Source: Halorientalis sp.
Lineage (GTDB): Archaea; Halobacteriota; Halobacteria; Halobacteriales; Haloarculaceae
Length of the DNA stretch: 64,000 nucleotides
Direction: 5' to 3'
Assembly (NCBI RefSeq): GCF_028275115.1
Contig: NZ_JAQCNH010000112.1
Coordinates: 1-64,000, forward strand
The position numbers and the translations under genes were made by a program. A model generated the notes under the pieces. That model made no database searches. It had not been told where the DNA came from and saw nothing but the letters and a program-made list of their open reading frames with translations. Position 1 is the first letter of the stretch; each line of letters begins with the position of its first letter. Positions 51,013-59,194 of this stretch are shown here, piece by piece.

Positions 51013-51490
51013 TTACCTGACGATTGCCCGCAGGGCGAACGTCAGGTTCTCCCGGCGCTCGGCGACGCGTCGGTAGAAGTACGACAGCCACTTGTTGTCG
51101 TAGGGGACGTACTGCCAGCCCTCGTGGCCGGTGGCCGGTCGAGTCTGTGCGGAGTCGCGCACACCTGTCAACATCTGGATTTCGTGTGGAGTCTCATACT
51201 CCTCGTAGAACCGTTCTGCGGCGGCGATCATCGGCGGGTCGTGACTCCCACCGTGATGCCGCCCGCCCGCTCGTCGAAGGCCTGCGACAGCAGTTTGCGA
51301 TAGAGGTCCGTCATGGCGAGGTCTCCGAGGAGCGTACAGTACGTCTCGGTGTCCTCGTCGGCCGGGCCGCGCTCGTCGTAATGTTCACCCAGGTGGCTGA
51401 GGATCGCTCCGATGCCGCGGTCGTTGAGCCGCCGTGCCCGCTCCGGCGCCGCGGCCGCCGTCTCGCCGGCGACGAACCGACTCAGGAACG
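51013..51490 (-). pseudogene. Proline dehydrogenase pseudogene
   Basis: Reading right to left, RFVAGETAAAAPERARRLNDRGIGAI and HLGEHYDERGPADEDTE are a PRODH N-terminus. The frame then breaks: with one base restored near 51244-51250, GGITVGSHDPPMIAAAERFYEEYETPHEIQML follows, and the C-terminus GWQYVPYDNKWLSYFYRRVAERRENL is intact. Between them about 130 residues of the barrel, including most FAD and proline contacts, are gone, and no start codon precedes the N-terminal part. The stop of the first fragment overlaps the ATG of the second (51228-51231). Confidence 0.8.
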
Positions 51491-51588
51491 ACGATATCGT
51501 ACTGGCAGATATTGCTTCCGCGATACTGAGTTTATCGCCGGACGGAACCCCGGAGATTAAGGGACGCGCTGACCCAGCAACGGGCACG

Positions 51589-52131
51589 ATGGACATCGTC
51601 GGCGTACTCGCGGTGGCGTTCTGGGCCATGTTACCTGCGTACGTGCCCAACAACGCCGCAGTACTGGTGGGTGGGGGGCCACCGGTAGACGGCGGGCGGA
51701 CCTGGAACGGGCGGCGGTTGCTCGGTGACGGGAAGACCTGGCTCGGAACCGTCGGTGGCGTCGCGGCTGGCTCGGCGTTGGCACTGGTTCTGAACGCGGT
51801 CCATCCCGTCGTGTCGGGCGCGGTGGAGGGACTCCCGGAGTTCACGCTCGTCACAGCGGTCACACTCCCGGCCGGCGCACTGGTCGGTGATATCGTGGCG
51901 TCGTTTCTGAAACGCCGGACCGGGCGGAGACGGGGGGCGGCCTTCCCGGGGGTCGACCAGCTGGATTTCGTCGTCGGGGCGCTGGGGCTTACGATACTGC
52001 TCGCACCGGGGTGGCTCTTCGAGACGTTCACGTTCCCCGTGCTGACGGTCGTACTGGTCGTCACACCCGTCCTGCACGTCGGGACGAACCTCGTGGCCTA
52101 CAAGCTCTCGCTGAAGAGCGAGCCGTGGTAA
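51589..52131 (+). CDS. carS: CDP-archaeol synthase
   Basis: A 180-residue membrane protein with about five helices. LPAYVPNNAAVLVGGGPPVDGG, the loop LLGDGKTWLGTVGGVAAG and FLKRRTGRRRGAAFPGVDQLDFVVGAL are the CarS/CdsA-type motifs. It activates unsaturated archaetidic acid with CTP for polar lipid synthesis. ATG 51589 was chosen because the upstream frame overlaps the proline dehydrogenase remnant. Confidence 0.9.
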   Translation: MDIVGVLAVAFWAMLPAYVPNNAAVLVGGGPPVDGGRTWNGRRLLGDGKTWLGTVGGVAAGSALALVLNAVHPVVSGAVEGLPEFTLVTAVTLPAGALVGDIVASFLKRRTGRRRGAAFPGVDQLDFVVGALGLTILLAPGWLFETFTFPVLTVVLVVTPVLHVGTNLVAYKLSLKSEPW

Positions 52132-52176
52132 GGCCGAACTGGTGTCCTTTTTAGTCCAGGCCGGCGAGATAGGAGT

Positions 52177-53319
52177 ATGACCACAGATAGGACGCTCCGG
52201 TTGGCGACCCGGGGGTCCGACCTCGCACTTCGCCAGGCTGCGACCGTCGACGAGGCCCTGAGCCGTCGACGGCAAGCGGTCGAACTCGTCGAGGTCGAGA
52301 CGACCGGCGACCAGCTCCAGGACGACCTCATCCACCGTCTCGGAAAGACCGGAGCCTTCGTCCGTAGCCTCGACAAGCGGGTCCTCGACAGCGATGTCGA
52401 CGCCGCCGTCCACTCGATGAAGGACGTGCCGACCGAGAGCCCCCCGGAACTCGTCGTCGCCGGCGTCCCGGAACGTGGTCCGGCCGGCGACGTGCTTCTG
52501 ACTCCTGACGGTACCGCGCTGGCGGACCTCCCCGAGGGCGCGACCGTCGGTACCGCTAGCCTCCGGCGGGCAGCCGAGCTGCGTGCCGAGCGTCCGGATC
52601 TGGAGATCGAGCCGCTCCGCGGCAACGTCGACACGCGCGTCGAAAAGTTGCTCGCGCCTGCGCTCCAGCGGGAACACGAGCGGCGCCTCGAACAGGCTGC
52701 CGGTGACCAGGACGACGAGGACGGGGACAGCGTCGACGACCTCGACCTGGAGAGCCTCTCGGACGAGGCGCTGGCTGAGGTCGAGGAGTGGTTCGACGGG
52801 CTCCACGAGGTCGAACGCCGCGCCACCGAGCGCGAGATCGAGGTCGAGTACGACGCCATCGTTCTCGCGGAGGCGGGGCTCGCCCGGACGGGGCTGCTCC
52901 ACGCGGTAGCGTTCGAGCGGCTGCCGACCGACCGGTTCGTCCCCGCGCCTGGTCAGGGCGCGCTGGCAGTGACGGCACTCGACGACGAGATGGGCACCGA
53001 GATTCACGAGCGGCTCGACCATCCGCCGACACGGGTGGCGACGAGCGTCGAGCGAATCGTCCTGGACGAGTTGGGTGGGGGCTGTGTCGCGCCTATCGGC
53101 GTCTACGCCACGGTGCAGGGGACTGTCGTCCACACGGTCGTGCGCGTCCTCGGTCGTGACGGGACGGAGGAGGTGACTGCCTCACGCGATCTCCCCGTCG
53201 AACACCACGCGCGGGCCGCCAGCAATCTGGCCGCCGACCTCCGCGAACAGGGGGCGGCCGACCTGATCCAGCGGGCCAAACGCGAGGAGCCGGACGAACG
53301 AAAACGGGAGAACTCTTAA
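52177..53319 (+). CDS. hemC: Hydroxymethylbilane synthase
   Basis: A 380-residue porphobilinogen deaminase. LATRGSDLALRQA, LGKTGAFVRSLDKRVL, AVHSMKDVPTE and GTASLRRAAELRA are catalytic-domain motifs. The dipyrromethane-cofactor cysteine is in LGGGCVAPIG (about residue 304). An acidic insertion of about 55 residues (about 175-230, EQAAGDQDDEDGDSVDD and following) makes it longer than the usual 300-310. It starts the tetrapyrrole cluster hemC-cobA-hemD. Confidence 0.93.
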   Translation: MTTDRTLRLATRGSDLALRQAATVDEALSRRRQAVELVEVETTGDQLQDDLIHRLGKTGAFVRSLDKRVLDSDVDAAVHSMKDVPTESPPELVVAGVPERGPAGDVLLTPDGTALADLPEGATVGTASLRRAAELRAERPDLEIEPLRGNVDTRVEKLLAPALQREHERRLEQAAGDQDDEDGDSVDDLDLESLSDEALAEVEEWFDGLHEVERRATEREIEVEYDAIVLAEAGLARTGLLHAVAFERLPTDRFVPAPGQGALAVTALDDEMGTEIHERLDHPPTRVATSVERIVLDELGGGCVAPIGVYATVQGTVVHTVVRVLGRDGTEEVTASRDLPVEHHARAASNLAADLREQGAADLIQRAKREEPDERKRENS

Positions 53320-53344
53320 TCGGGGACACGAAAAACCGCTCATC

Positions 53345-54127
53345 ATGACAGATGACACTGACATCGCACCGGGGAAGGTCTACCTCGTCGGGAGCGGTCC
53401 CGGCGACCCCGGTCTCCTGACGGTCAAAGCGAAACGCCTGCTGGACGATGCCGACGTGGTTCTCCACGACAAGCTCCCCGGCCCGGACATTATCGGGATG
53501 ATTCCGGAGGAGATCCGCGAGGACGTCGGCAAGCGTGCCCGCGGCGAGCGCACCTCCCAGCAGTACACGAACGAACGCCTGGCCGAACTCGCCCACGAAG
53601 GCAAGACGGTCGTCCGGCTGAAAGGCGGCGATTCGTTCGTCTTCGGGCGGGGCGGCGAGGAGATGGTGTATCTCGCAGAGCACGGCGTTCCATTCGAGAT
53701 TGTCCCCGGCGTCACCTCCCCCATCGCCGGTCCCGGTGTCGCGGGGATTCCGGTCACTCACCGCGATTACGCCTCCTCCGTGTCTTTTGTCACCGGTCAC
53801 GAGGACCCGACGAAGAATGACTCGGCGGTCGACTGGGCGGCGCTGGCCGACACCGGCGGCACCATCGTCGTGCTGATGGGCGTCGGAAAGTTGCCCGAGT
53901 ACACCCGCGAACTCCGGGACGCCGGAATGGGACCGGACACGCCGGTCGCGCTGGTCGAGCGCGGGACCTGGCCCGACCAGCAGGTCGCTACGGGGACGCT
54001 TTCGACCATCGTCGAGGCCCGCGACGACCTGGGAATCGAACCGCCGGCGATCACCGTGATCGGCGAGGTGGCCCGCGAACGCCAGCGGGTCATCAAGCTA
54101 CTCGAGAACGGGGCCGAGAAGTCGTGA
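53345..54127 (+). CDS. cobA: Uroporphyrinogen-III C-methyltransferase
   Basis: A 260-residue SUMT. VYLVGSGPGDPGLLTVKA is the N-terminal signature, VRLKGGDSFVFGRGGEE the substrate loop, and VVPGVTSPIAGPGVAGIPVTHRDYASS the SAM region. It makes precorrin-2 at the branch to siroheme and cobamides. It lies 25 nt after hemC and overlaps hemD by 4 nt. No precorrin-2 dehydrogenase domain is fused. Confidence 0.93.
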   Translation: MTDDTDIAPGKVYLVGSGPGDPGLLTVKAKRLLDDADVVLHDKLPGPDIIGMIPEEIREDVGKRARGERTSQQYTNERLAELAHEGKTVVRLKGGDSFVFGRGGEEMVYLAEHGVPFEIVPGVTSPIAGPGVAGIPVTHRDYASSVSFVTGHEDPTKNDSAVDWAALADTGGTIVVLMGVGKLPEYTRELRDAGMGPDTPVALVERGTWPDQQVATGTLSTIVEARDDLGIEPPAITVIGEVARERQRVIKLLENGAEKS

Positions 54128-54864
54128 CCGACCGTCCCCGCGTTGCCGTCTTCCGTCCCGGTGACGAGCGCATCACCGACGCCGTCGGCCTGCTCGACGA
54201 ACTGGCGGCCGACCCGGTCCCGGACCCGATGCTTGAAGTCGATCCGACCGGTGCCGTCCCCCGGATCGACGCCGACTACGCCGTCTTCACTAGCAAGACC
54301 GGCGCGGAACTGATCGCCGACGCGGGCTGGACCCCGGGCGAAACCGCAGTCTGTGCCATCGGCGACCCCACGGCGGCCGCCCTGACAGCCGCAGGCTACA
54401 CGGTCGATCTAGTCCCAGCGGAGTTCTCCTCGGCCGGGCTTGTCGATGCCCTCGAAGGCACCTGCGCCGGCGAACGCGTCGAGATCGCCCGGAGCGACCA
54501 CGGGAGCGCGGTGTTGCTCGACGGGCTGACCGATGCGGGCGCGTACGTCCACGAAACAGTGCTGTACCGACTCGGCCGGCCCGAGCAGGCAGGCGAATCC
54601 GCGGAGTTGGCGGCTGCGGGAGAGTTAGACGCTGCACTCTTTACCTCTTCGCTGACCGTCGAACACTTCCTGGCAGCCGCCGCCGACCGCGGCGTCCGGG
54701 ACGATGCCATCGCGGGACTGGCGGACGCCGTCGTCGCCGTCATCGGTGAGCCGACCGCCGAGACGGCCCGGTCTCACGGGGTGGACGTCGACATAGTTCC
54801 CGAGCAGGCCGACTTCGAGGCGCTGGCCAGGGACGCGGTGGCGGCGGCCAGCGCTGAAAGATAA
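54124..54864 (+). CDS. hemD: Uroporphyrinogen-III synthase
   Basis: A 246-residue bilobal HemD-like protein: VAVFRPGDERITDAVGLLDELAADP, YAVFTSKTGAELIADAGW, CAIGDPTAAALTAAGY, RSDHGSAVLLDGLTDAGAYV, and AALFTSSLTVEHFLAAAADRG. Sequence conservation in this family is low, but the operon position after hemC and cobA fits. The start is GTG 54124, overlapping cobA (GTGA). Confidence 0.88.
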   Translation: MTDRPRVAVFRPGDERITDAVGLLDELAADPVPDPMLEVDPTGAVPRIDADYAVFTSKTGAELIADAGWTPGETAVCAIGDPTAAALTAAGYTVDLVPAEFSSAGLVDALEGTCAGERVEIARSDHGSAVLLDGLTDAGAYVHETVLYRLGRPEQAGESAELAAAGELDAALFTSSLTVEHFLAAAADRGVRDDAIAGLADAVVAVIGEPTAETARSHGVDVDIVPEQADFEALARDAVAAASAER

Positions 54865-54878
54865 TCCGTGGAGGACTG

Positions 54879-56288
54879 TTATTTTTCGGCGGTCAACGTA
54901 ACGTTTCGGGCCCGGAACGCGCAACCTTCCTCGAAGACGGCCATCATCGGTTCGGTCTCGAATGGGCGGAACGTGATACGGTAGCCCCGGCGGCGGTTCT
55001 CACCGGAGATGCGGTAGCGGCCGTTCCGGTAGCCGGCGGTCGTGACTCGCACGTCGTGGCTCGTACCCTCCAACTCGAAGGCGAGGCAGTCGCCGGGTGC
55101 GGCCGCGAGCAGGCGGGCGCGGTCCGGTTCCAGTGCCAGTGCGTCCGCAGCGTGGTAGTCGTTGCAGCCACCGTCGTCGACATAGGTGGCGTCAATACCG
55201 TCGGTCGACTGGTGAAGGATGGTCCCGTAGTCGGCAGCGGGATTGTGCAGGTGGACGGCCACACGGTCGCCGGCGGGCGGGAACCGCGGCGCGACGAGCC
55301 ACTCCCTGCACGTCTCGAAGTCCTCGCGGCGGACGCCGTGTGACGCCATCGCCGCCTCGTCGGTGGCGGCGTAGTCCCGGACGATGCTGGTGGTTTCACC
55401 GACCAGGAACGGGGTAGCGTCGCAGTCTGCCCGGGCAACAGCCGTTCCCTCGTCGTCGCCCGAGCCCGGTTTCTCGCTCAGTCGGACCGCGACCCACGTC
55501 CCCAGGGTGGCGCTCTCGAACGCCGACTCGGGGACGGCGGGGCCGGTGTGTGTCGCGGTGGCTGCCATGGCGGCGCGGGCGCGCTCCCGAACCAGCGGGT
55601 GGCTGTCGGCCCGAGCGCGTTCCCGGAGCGCCTCGTCGACCCAGGACTGTTCGGTGACGGCGGCCAGACGGCAGGCGGCCTGGCGGACGCCGTCAGCCGC
55701 AGCGGTCACGAGTTCACGGAGTCGGTCGGATACCACGTCGAGCAGGCCCGGATAGGCGCGCTCGAGCGGGACCATCGTCCGTAGGACCGACACCTGTACC
55801 GGGTGGTGGTCGTCGAGCAACGCCCGTGTCAGCACGTCGGCATGGGGTTCGAGCAGTTCGGGGTAGAACGGCGCCAGCGAGGACAGGGCCCAGGCGGCGT
55901 TGCCCCGGACGCTTTTCACGTCGTCGAGCGGCGTGACGAGTGCAGGGATGGCGGCACGGACCTGCCACGGCCGTTCGGCAGCCAGCTCCGCCAGCGGACG
56001 CGTAACGCAGGCCCGCACGGCGGTCACCTGGTCGTCCAGCGCCCCGACCAGCGGGTCGACGATGGGGGCCACGGCGGTCGGTTCGGCGACCCCGACCTCG
56101 AACAGCGCGTTGGCCACGTCTCGGCGGACCGGCTCCTGGTCGTCGCCGAGGGCGTCGACGAGCCGTGTGAGCGACCCCCGCAGCCGCACCGGTTGCTCGG
56201 CAGCCGCCTCCCTGATAGTCCGGGCCGCGAGCCGTCGCTCGGTCTCGCTACCCTCACACAGCGCCTGCAGCGGGAGGTCAGCAGTCAT
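54879..56288 (-). CDS. HEAT-repeat protein with a novel C-terminal domain
   Basis: A 469-residue protein. Residues 1-235 are about six HEAT repeats (for example RLVDALGDDQEPVRRDVANALFEVG and PLDDVKSVRGNAAWALSSLAPF). Residues about 250-469 form a beta-rich domain with no recognisable family (FLVGETTSIVRDYAATDEAAMASHG, YVDDGGCNDYHAADALAL, CLAFELEGTSHDVRVTTAG). HEAT repeats mediate protein contacts; haloarchaeal forms are sometimes linked to lyase or phycobilisome-type chaperoning. Its stop lies 14 nt from the hemD stop on the other strand. Confidence 0.8.
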   Translation of the reverse strand: MTADLPLQALCEGSETERRLAARTIREAAAEQPVRLRGSLTRLVDALGDDQEPVRRDVANALFEVGVAEPTAVAPIVDPLVGALDDQVTAVRACVTRPLAELAAERPWQVRAAIPALVTPLDDVKSVRGNAAWALSSLAPFYPELLEPHADVLTRALLDDHHPVQVSVLRTMVPLERAYPGLLDVVSDRLRELVTAAADGVRQAACRLAAVTEQSWVDEALRERARADSHPLVRERARAAMAATATHTGPAVPESAFESATLGTWVAVRLSEKPGSGDDEGTAVARADCDATPFLVGETTSIVRDYAATDEAAMASHGVRREDFETCREWLVAPRFPPAGDRVAVHLHNPAADYGTILHQSTDGIDATYVDDGGCNDYHAADALALEPDRARLLAAAPGDCLAFELEGTSHDVRVTTAGYRNGRYRISGENRRRGYRITFRPFETEPMMAVFEEGCAFRARNVTLTAEK

Positions 56289-56401
56289 GCCGGTCTGTGG
56301 TACGTGGTACCGCTACACGTTTCTAAGTCTTCCGGATATTCAGTGGGACCACCAGACGGCGGTCGAATCTGCTCGCAACGCCTCGACCCGTGGACCGGAG
56401 G

Positions 56402-56407
56402 TTTAAA
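56402..56407 (+). promoter_or_regulatory. TATA-like box of the recJ-like gene
   Basis: TTTAAA, inside the palindrome GGTTTAAACC (56400-56409), lies 27-32 nt before ATG 56434. Spacing is right for a leaderless transcript. Confidence 0.5.
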
Positions 56408-56433
56408 CCCGAGACCGCGATAAGAAACGCGCG

Positions 56434-57846
56434 ATGGCCGGCCCAGTGCAAGCGCTCGAGGATCGTGCCGTGGCGTGTGCAGACCGCCTCCGGTCCGCCG
56501 ACCGGGTACTGCTCGCATCACATATCGACGCGGACGGACTGACGAGCGCAGGAATCGCCGCGAGAGCCCTCGAACGGGCCGGAATCGGGTTCGAGGTCGT
56601 GTTCAAAAAACAGCTCGACGACCACGAGATCGCGACGATCGCGGCCCGCGAAGAGACGACAGTGCTCTTTACCGACTTCGGGAGCGGCCAACTGGACACC
56701 ATCGCCGCCCACGAGGCCGCGGGTGACTTCACGCCCGTCATCGCCGATCACCACCAGCCGGCAGCAGCAGACACCGAGTACCACCTGAACCCGCTGCTGG
56801 AGGGCCTCGACGGCGCGTCAGAGCTGTCCGGAGCGGGCGCGAGCTACGTCCTCGCACGGGCGATGGAGGGGCTGGGCGTCGACAACCGCGACCTGGCCCG
56901 TCTCGCCGTCGTCGGTGCCGTCGGCGACATGCAGGCGGTCGGGGGCGAACTGGTCGGCGCGAACCAGGGCATCGTCGCCGAGGGCGTCGAGGCAGGCGTC
57001 CTCGAAGAGGGGGCGGACCTCGCCTTCTACGGGAAACAGACCCGGCCGCTCCCCAAACTGTTGGAGTACGCGAGCGAGGTGCAGATTCCGGGCGTCTCCA
57101 ACGACCAGAACGGAGCGATCCGGTTTCTCGATGAGTTGGGGCTAGACCTGAAACGCGACGGCGAGTGGCGTCGCTGGGTGGACCTGGACCACGGGGAGCG
57201 CCGGACCGTCGCCAGTTCGCTCGTCCAGCGAGCGCTCGAAAAAGGCGTCCCCGCCGACAAAGTCGACGGAGTTGTCGGGACGACCTACACCCTGTTGGCC
57301 GAACCCGAGGGGACCGAGTTGCGCGACGCGAGCGAGTTCTCCACGCTGCTGAACGCGACCGCTCGCTACGAGCGGGCCGACGTTGGTCTGGCGGTCTGTC
57401 TCGGCGACCGCACCGACGGGTTGACACGGGCGCGCAGGCTCCTGCGCAACCACCGGCGGAACCTCTCGGAGGGGCTCCAGTGGGTCAAAGAGGCGGGCGT
57501 CACACGGGAGGACCATCTCCAGTGGTTCGATGCGGGCGAGGAGATTCGCGAAACCATCGTCGGTATCGTCGCGGGGATGGCCGTCGGCGTCGACGGCGTC
57601 GACCGTGATCGTCCTATCGTCGCCTTCGCCCGGAAGAACGACGAGGAGACGAAAGTGTCTGGCCGGGGCACCGGGCGGCTCGTGGCACAGGGCCTCGACC
57701 TCTCGGCGGTGATGGGCCAGGCGAGCAAGGCCGTCGGCGGCGGCGGCGGGGGTCACGACGTCGCCGCCGGAGCGACCGTCCCAGCGGGCCGAGAGCAGGA
57801 GTTCGTCGAGTTGGCCGACGAACTCGTCGGCGACCAGTTGCGGTAG
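56434..57846 (+). CDS. RecJ-like DHH-family phosphoesterase/nuclease
   Basis: A 470-residue protein. SHIDADGLTSAG (29-40) holds the first metal aspartates, LFTDFGSGQ the second, and VIADHHQPA the DHH triad. GGGGGGHDVAAGATV is the DHHA1 substrate loop. This is the archaeal RecJ type related to GAN/RecJ1-4, single-strand exonucleases acting with GINS or in repair. All motifs are intact. No nanoRNase-specific features were seen. Confidence 0.88.
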   Translation: MAGPVQALEDRAVACADRLRSADRVLLASHIDADGLTSAGIAARALERAGIGFEVVFKKQLDDHEIATIAAREETTVLFTDFGSGQLDTIAAHEAAGDFTPVIADHHQPAAADTEYHLNPLLEGLDGASELSGAGASYVLARAMEGLGVDNRDLARLAVVGAVGDMQAVGGELVGANQGIVAEGVEAGVLEEGADLAFYGKQTRPLPKLLEYASEVQIPGVSNDQNGAIRFLDELGLDLKRDGEWRRWVDLDHGERRTVASSLVQRALEKGVPADKVDGVVGTTYTLLAEPEGTELRDASEFSTLLNATARYERADVGLAVCLGDRTDGLTRARRLLRNHRRNLSEGLQWVKEAGVTREDHLQWFDAGEEIRETIVGIVAGMAVGVDGVDRDRPIVAFARKNDEETKVSGRGTGRLVAQGLDLSAVMGQASKAVGGGGGGHDVAAGATVPAGREQEFVELADELVGDQLR

Positions 57847-57948
57847 TCGAACCGTATGCGGCGATTCGATATAGCGGTCTGCGGTTTACTCCGGAGCGGT
57901 CGGCAACGGCCACCAGGCAGAAGCCGGTCGAAATCCCAGTAATGTGTC

Positions 57949-58188
57949 ATGATCGGGTCAGATGTCGCCGAGAACGCCGGACGCGAGCGACTCAGCTTCG
58001 GCGCGGGCTTTGCCTTCGGCGTGATATTTACCGTGTCGGTCCTGGCGGTGGTCGTCACGACGGTCGTCCCGCGACCGGTCGCGCTGTCGAGTCTGCTCAC
58101 GTCGGCGGTGTCGCTACCCGTCGTCGCGACGGTAGCCGGCGTCGGGTTGGCCGGCGTCACGTTGTTTGAGGACACGGGCAGCGAGTAG
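57949..58188 (+). CDS. Small membrane protein, 79 aa
   Basis: Two hydrophobic segments (residues 17-41, LSFGAGFAFGVIFTVSVLAVVV, and about 45-70) are flanked by short charged ends (DVAENAGRER; FEDTGSE). It is followed by the DUF5783 gene on the same strand. No function is recognisable. Confidence 0.6.
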   Translation: MIGSDVAENAGRERLSFGAGFAFGVIFTVSVLAVVVTTVVPRPVALSSLLTSAVSLPVVATVAGVGLAGVTLFEDTGSE

Positions 58189-58193
58189 CGGAT

Positions 58194-58201
58194 GTTTTAG
58201 T
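58194..58201 (+). promoter_or_regulatory. TATA-like box before the DUF5783 gene
   Basis: TGTTTTAG is 23-30 nt before ATG 58224, consistent with a leaderless transcript. Confidence 0.45.
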
Positions 58202-58223
58202 TCTGGCCCGACGAGAGAGAGAT

Positions 58224-58604
58224 ATGGCCGATTTCGACCCCGAGCAGTTCGAGGACAAGTACGCCAACTACTTCACCGAACTCCAGCGGGCCTACAAAAA
58301 CGCCTTCGAGACGATGAACGACCGCTACGACTCGGAACTGGTCCACGCCATCGACCAGTTCGTCCTCTCGGAGAGCGAACCGTTCTACGAGGGGACCGCG
58401 GACCAGGGCTCCGCGGACGGGCCGAGCGGGCAGAGCCCGCGAGAACACGACGGCCAGTTCCGGATCGAATTACCAGAGGATCCCTACGACCGGCTTCAGG
58501 GTGTTATCGTCGCCGAGGAGCAGTTCGACGAAGTCATGGACCGATATCTCGACGAGATCGAGACGGAACTCCAGCGCGTGTTCGGGCTCGACACGGGCGA
58601 GTAG
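58224..58604 (+). CDS. DUF5783 family protein, 126 aa
   Basis: MADFDPEQFEDKYANYFTEL is the DUF5783 N-terminus. The protein is helical and very acidic, with an internal Gly/Ser-rich insert (ADQGSADGPSGQS) and LPEDPYDRLQGVIVAEEQFDEVMDRY. It is widespread in haloarchaea and of unknown function. Length and composition are normal for the family. Confidence 0.8.
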   Translation: MADFDPEQFEDKYANYFTELQRAYKNAFETMNDRYDSELVHAIDQFVLSESEPFYEGTADQGSADGPSGQSPREHDGQFRIELPEDPYDRLQGVIVAEEQFDEVMDRYLDEIETELQRVFGLDTGE

Positions 58605-58642
58605 GCGGTCGGATAGCTGGCGCGCGACGAAGTGATACGAGT

Positions 58643-58987
58643 CGGCAGCACGTCTCACCGGGCACACGGCGGGAGGAACAGGTGGGCTACTCGCGGGTCG
58701 TCCGCACGGGTGACAGGGTCGTCGTCTCGGGAACGACCACCACGAACGACACGGGCGGTCCGGTCGCCGTGGGCGACCAGCACAGGCAGGCGAAACGCGC
58801 CCCGGGACTCGTCGAGTCGGCACTAGAAGCGACCGAGACGGCCACGGACAAGATGACCCGCATCCGAATGTCCGTCACCGGTGCCGACGACTGGCCAGCG
58901 GTCGACCGTGCCAACCGCGAGGTCTTCGGCACGGCAAACCCCGCCGAGACGCCGGTGCAGGTCAAAGCCGTCGTCGGTTCGGTCTGA
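58643..58987 (+). pseudogene. Rid/YjgF-family remnant
   Basis: HVSPGTRREEQVGYSRVVRTGDRVVVSGTTTT and RIRMSVTGADDWPAVDRANREVFGT are the Rid-family pattern, with the Arg of the active pocket in TRIRM. The usual end (about 15 residues with IDPEMLVEIE) is missing: the frame stops after VKAVVGSV. At the N-terminus no ATG exists in frame; GTG 58682 would cut off the first strand. The result is probably an inactive relic of a 2-iminoacid deaminase. Confidence 0.6.
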
Positions 58988-59194
58988 GGGTGCCGTCCCG
59001 TCTGGAAGTATGTGTCAACTGTCATCACGAGCTACTGATCAGATAGTCATCACTCTCGCCGGCGTCGTACTGTGGCCGGTTCGGTCAGTCTCGTCCCGTG
59101 GCGGGGTAAGACGGTGGCAGAACTGTTCTCGGTCGAACAGTACGTCGAAAGCAACACATAACACCCTGGGGGGTCAGGTTGGCGACAACAGAGC

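Noticed and set aside
51491-52064. Upstream extension of the proline dehydrogenase N-terminal frame
   Set aside because: Antisense to carS and rich in Ser, Thr and Pro; only the part below about 51490 resembles proline dehydrogenase.
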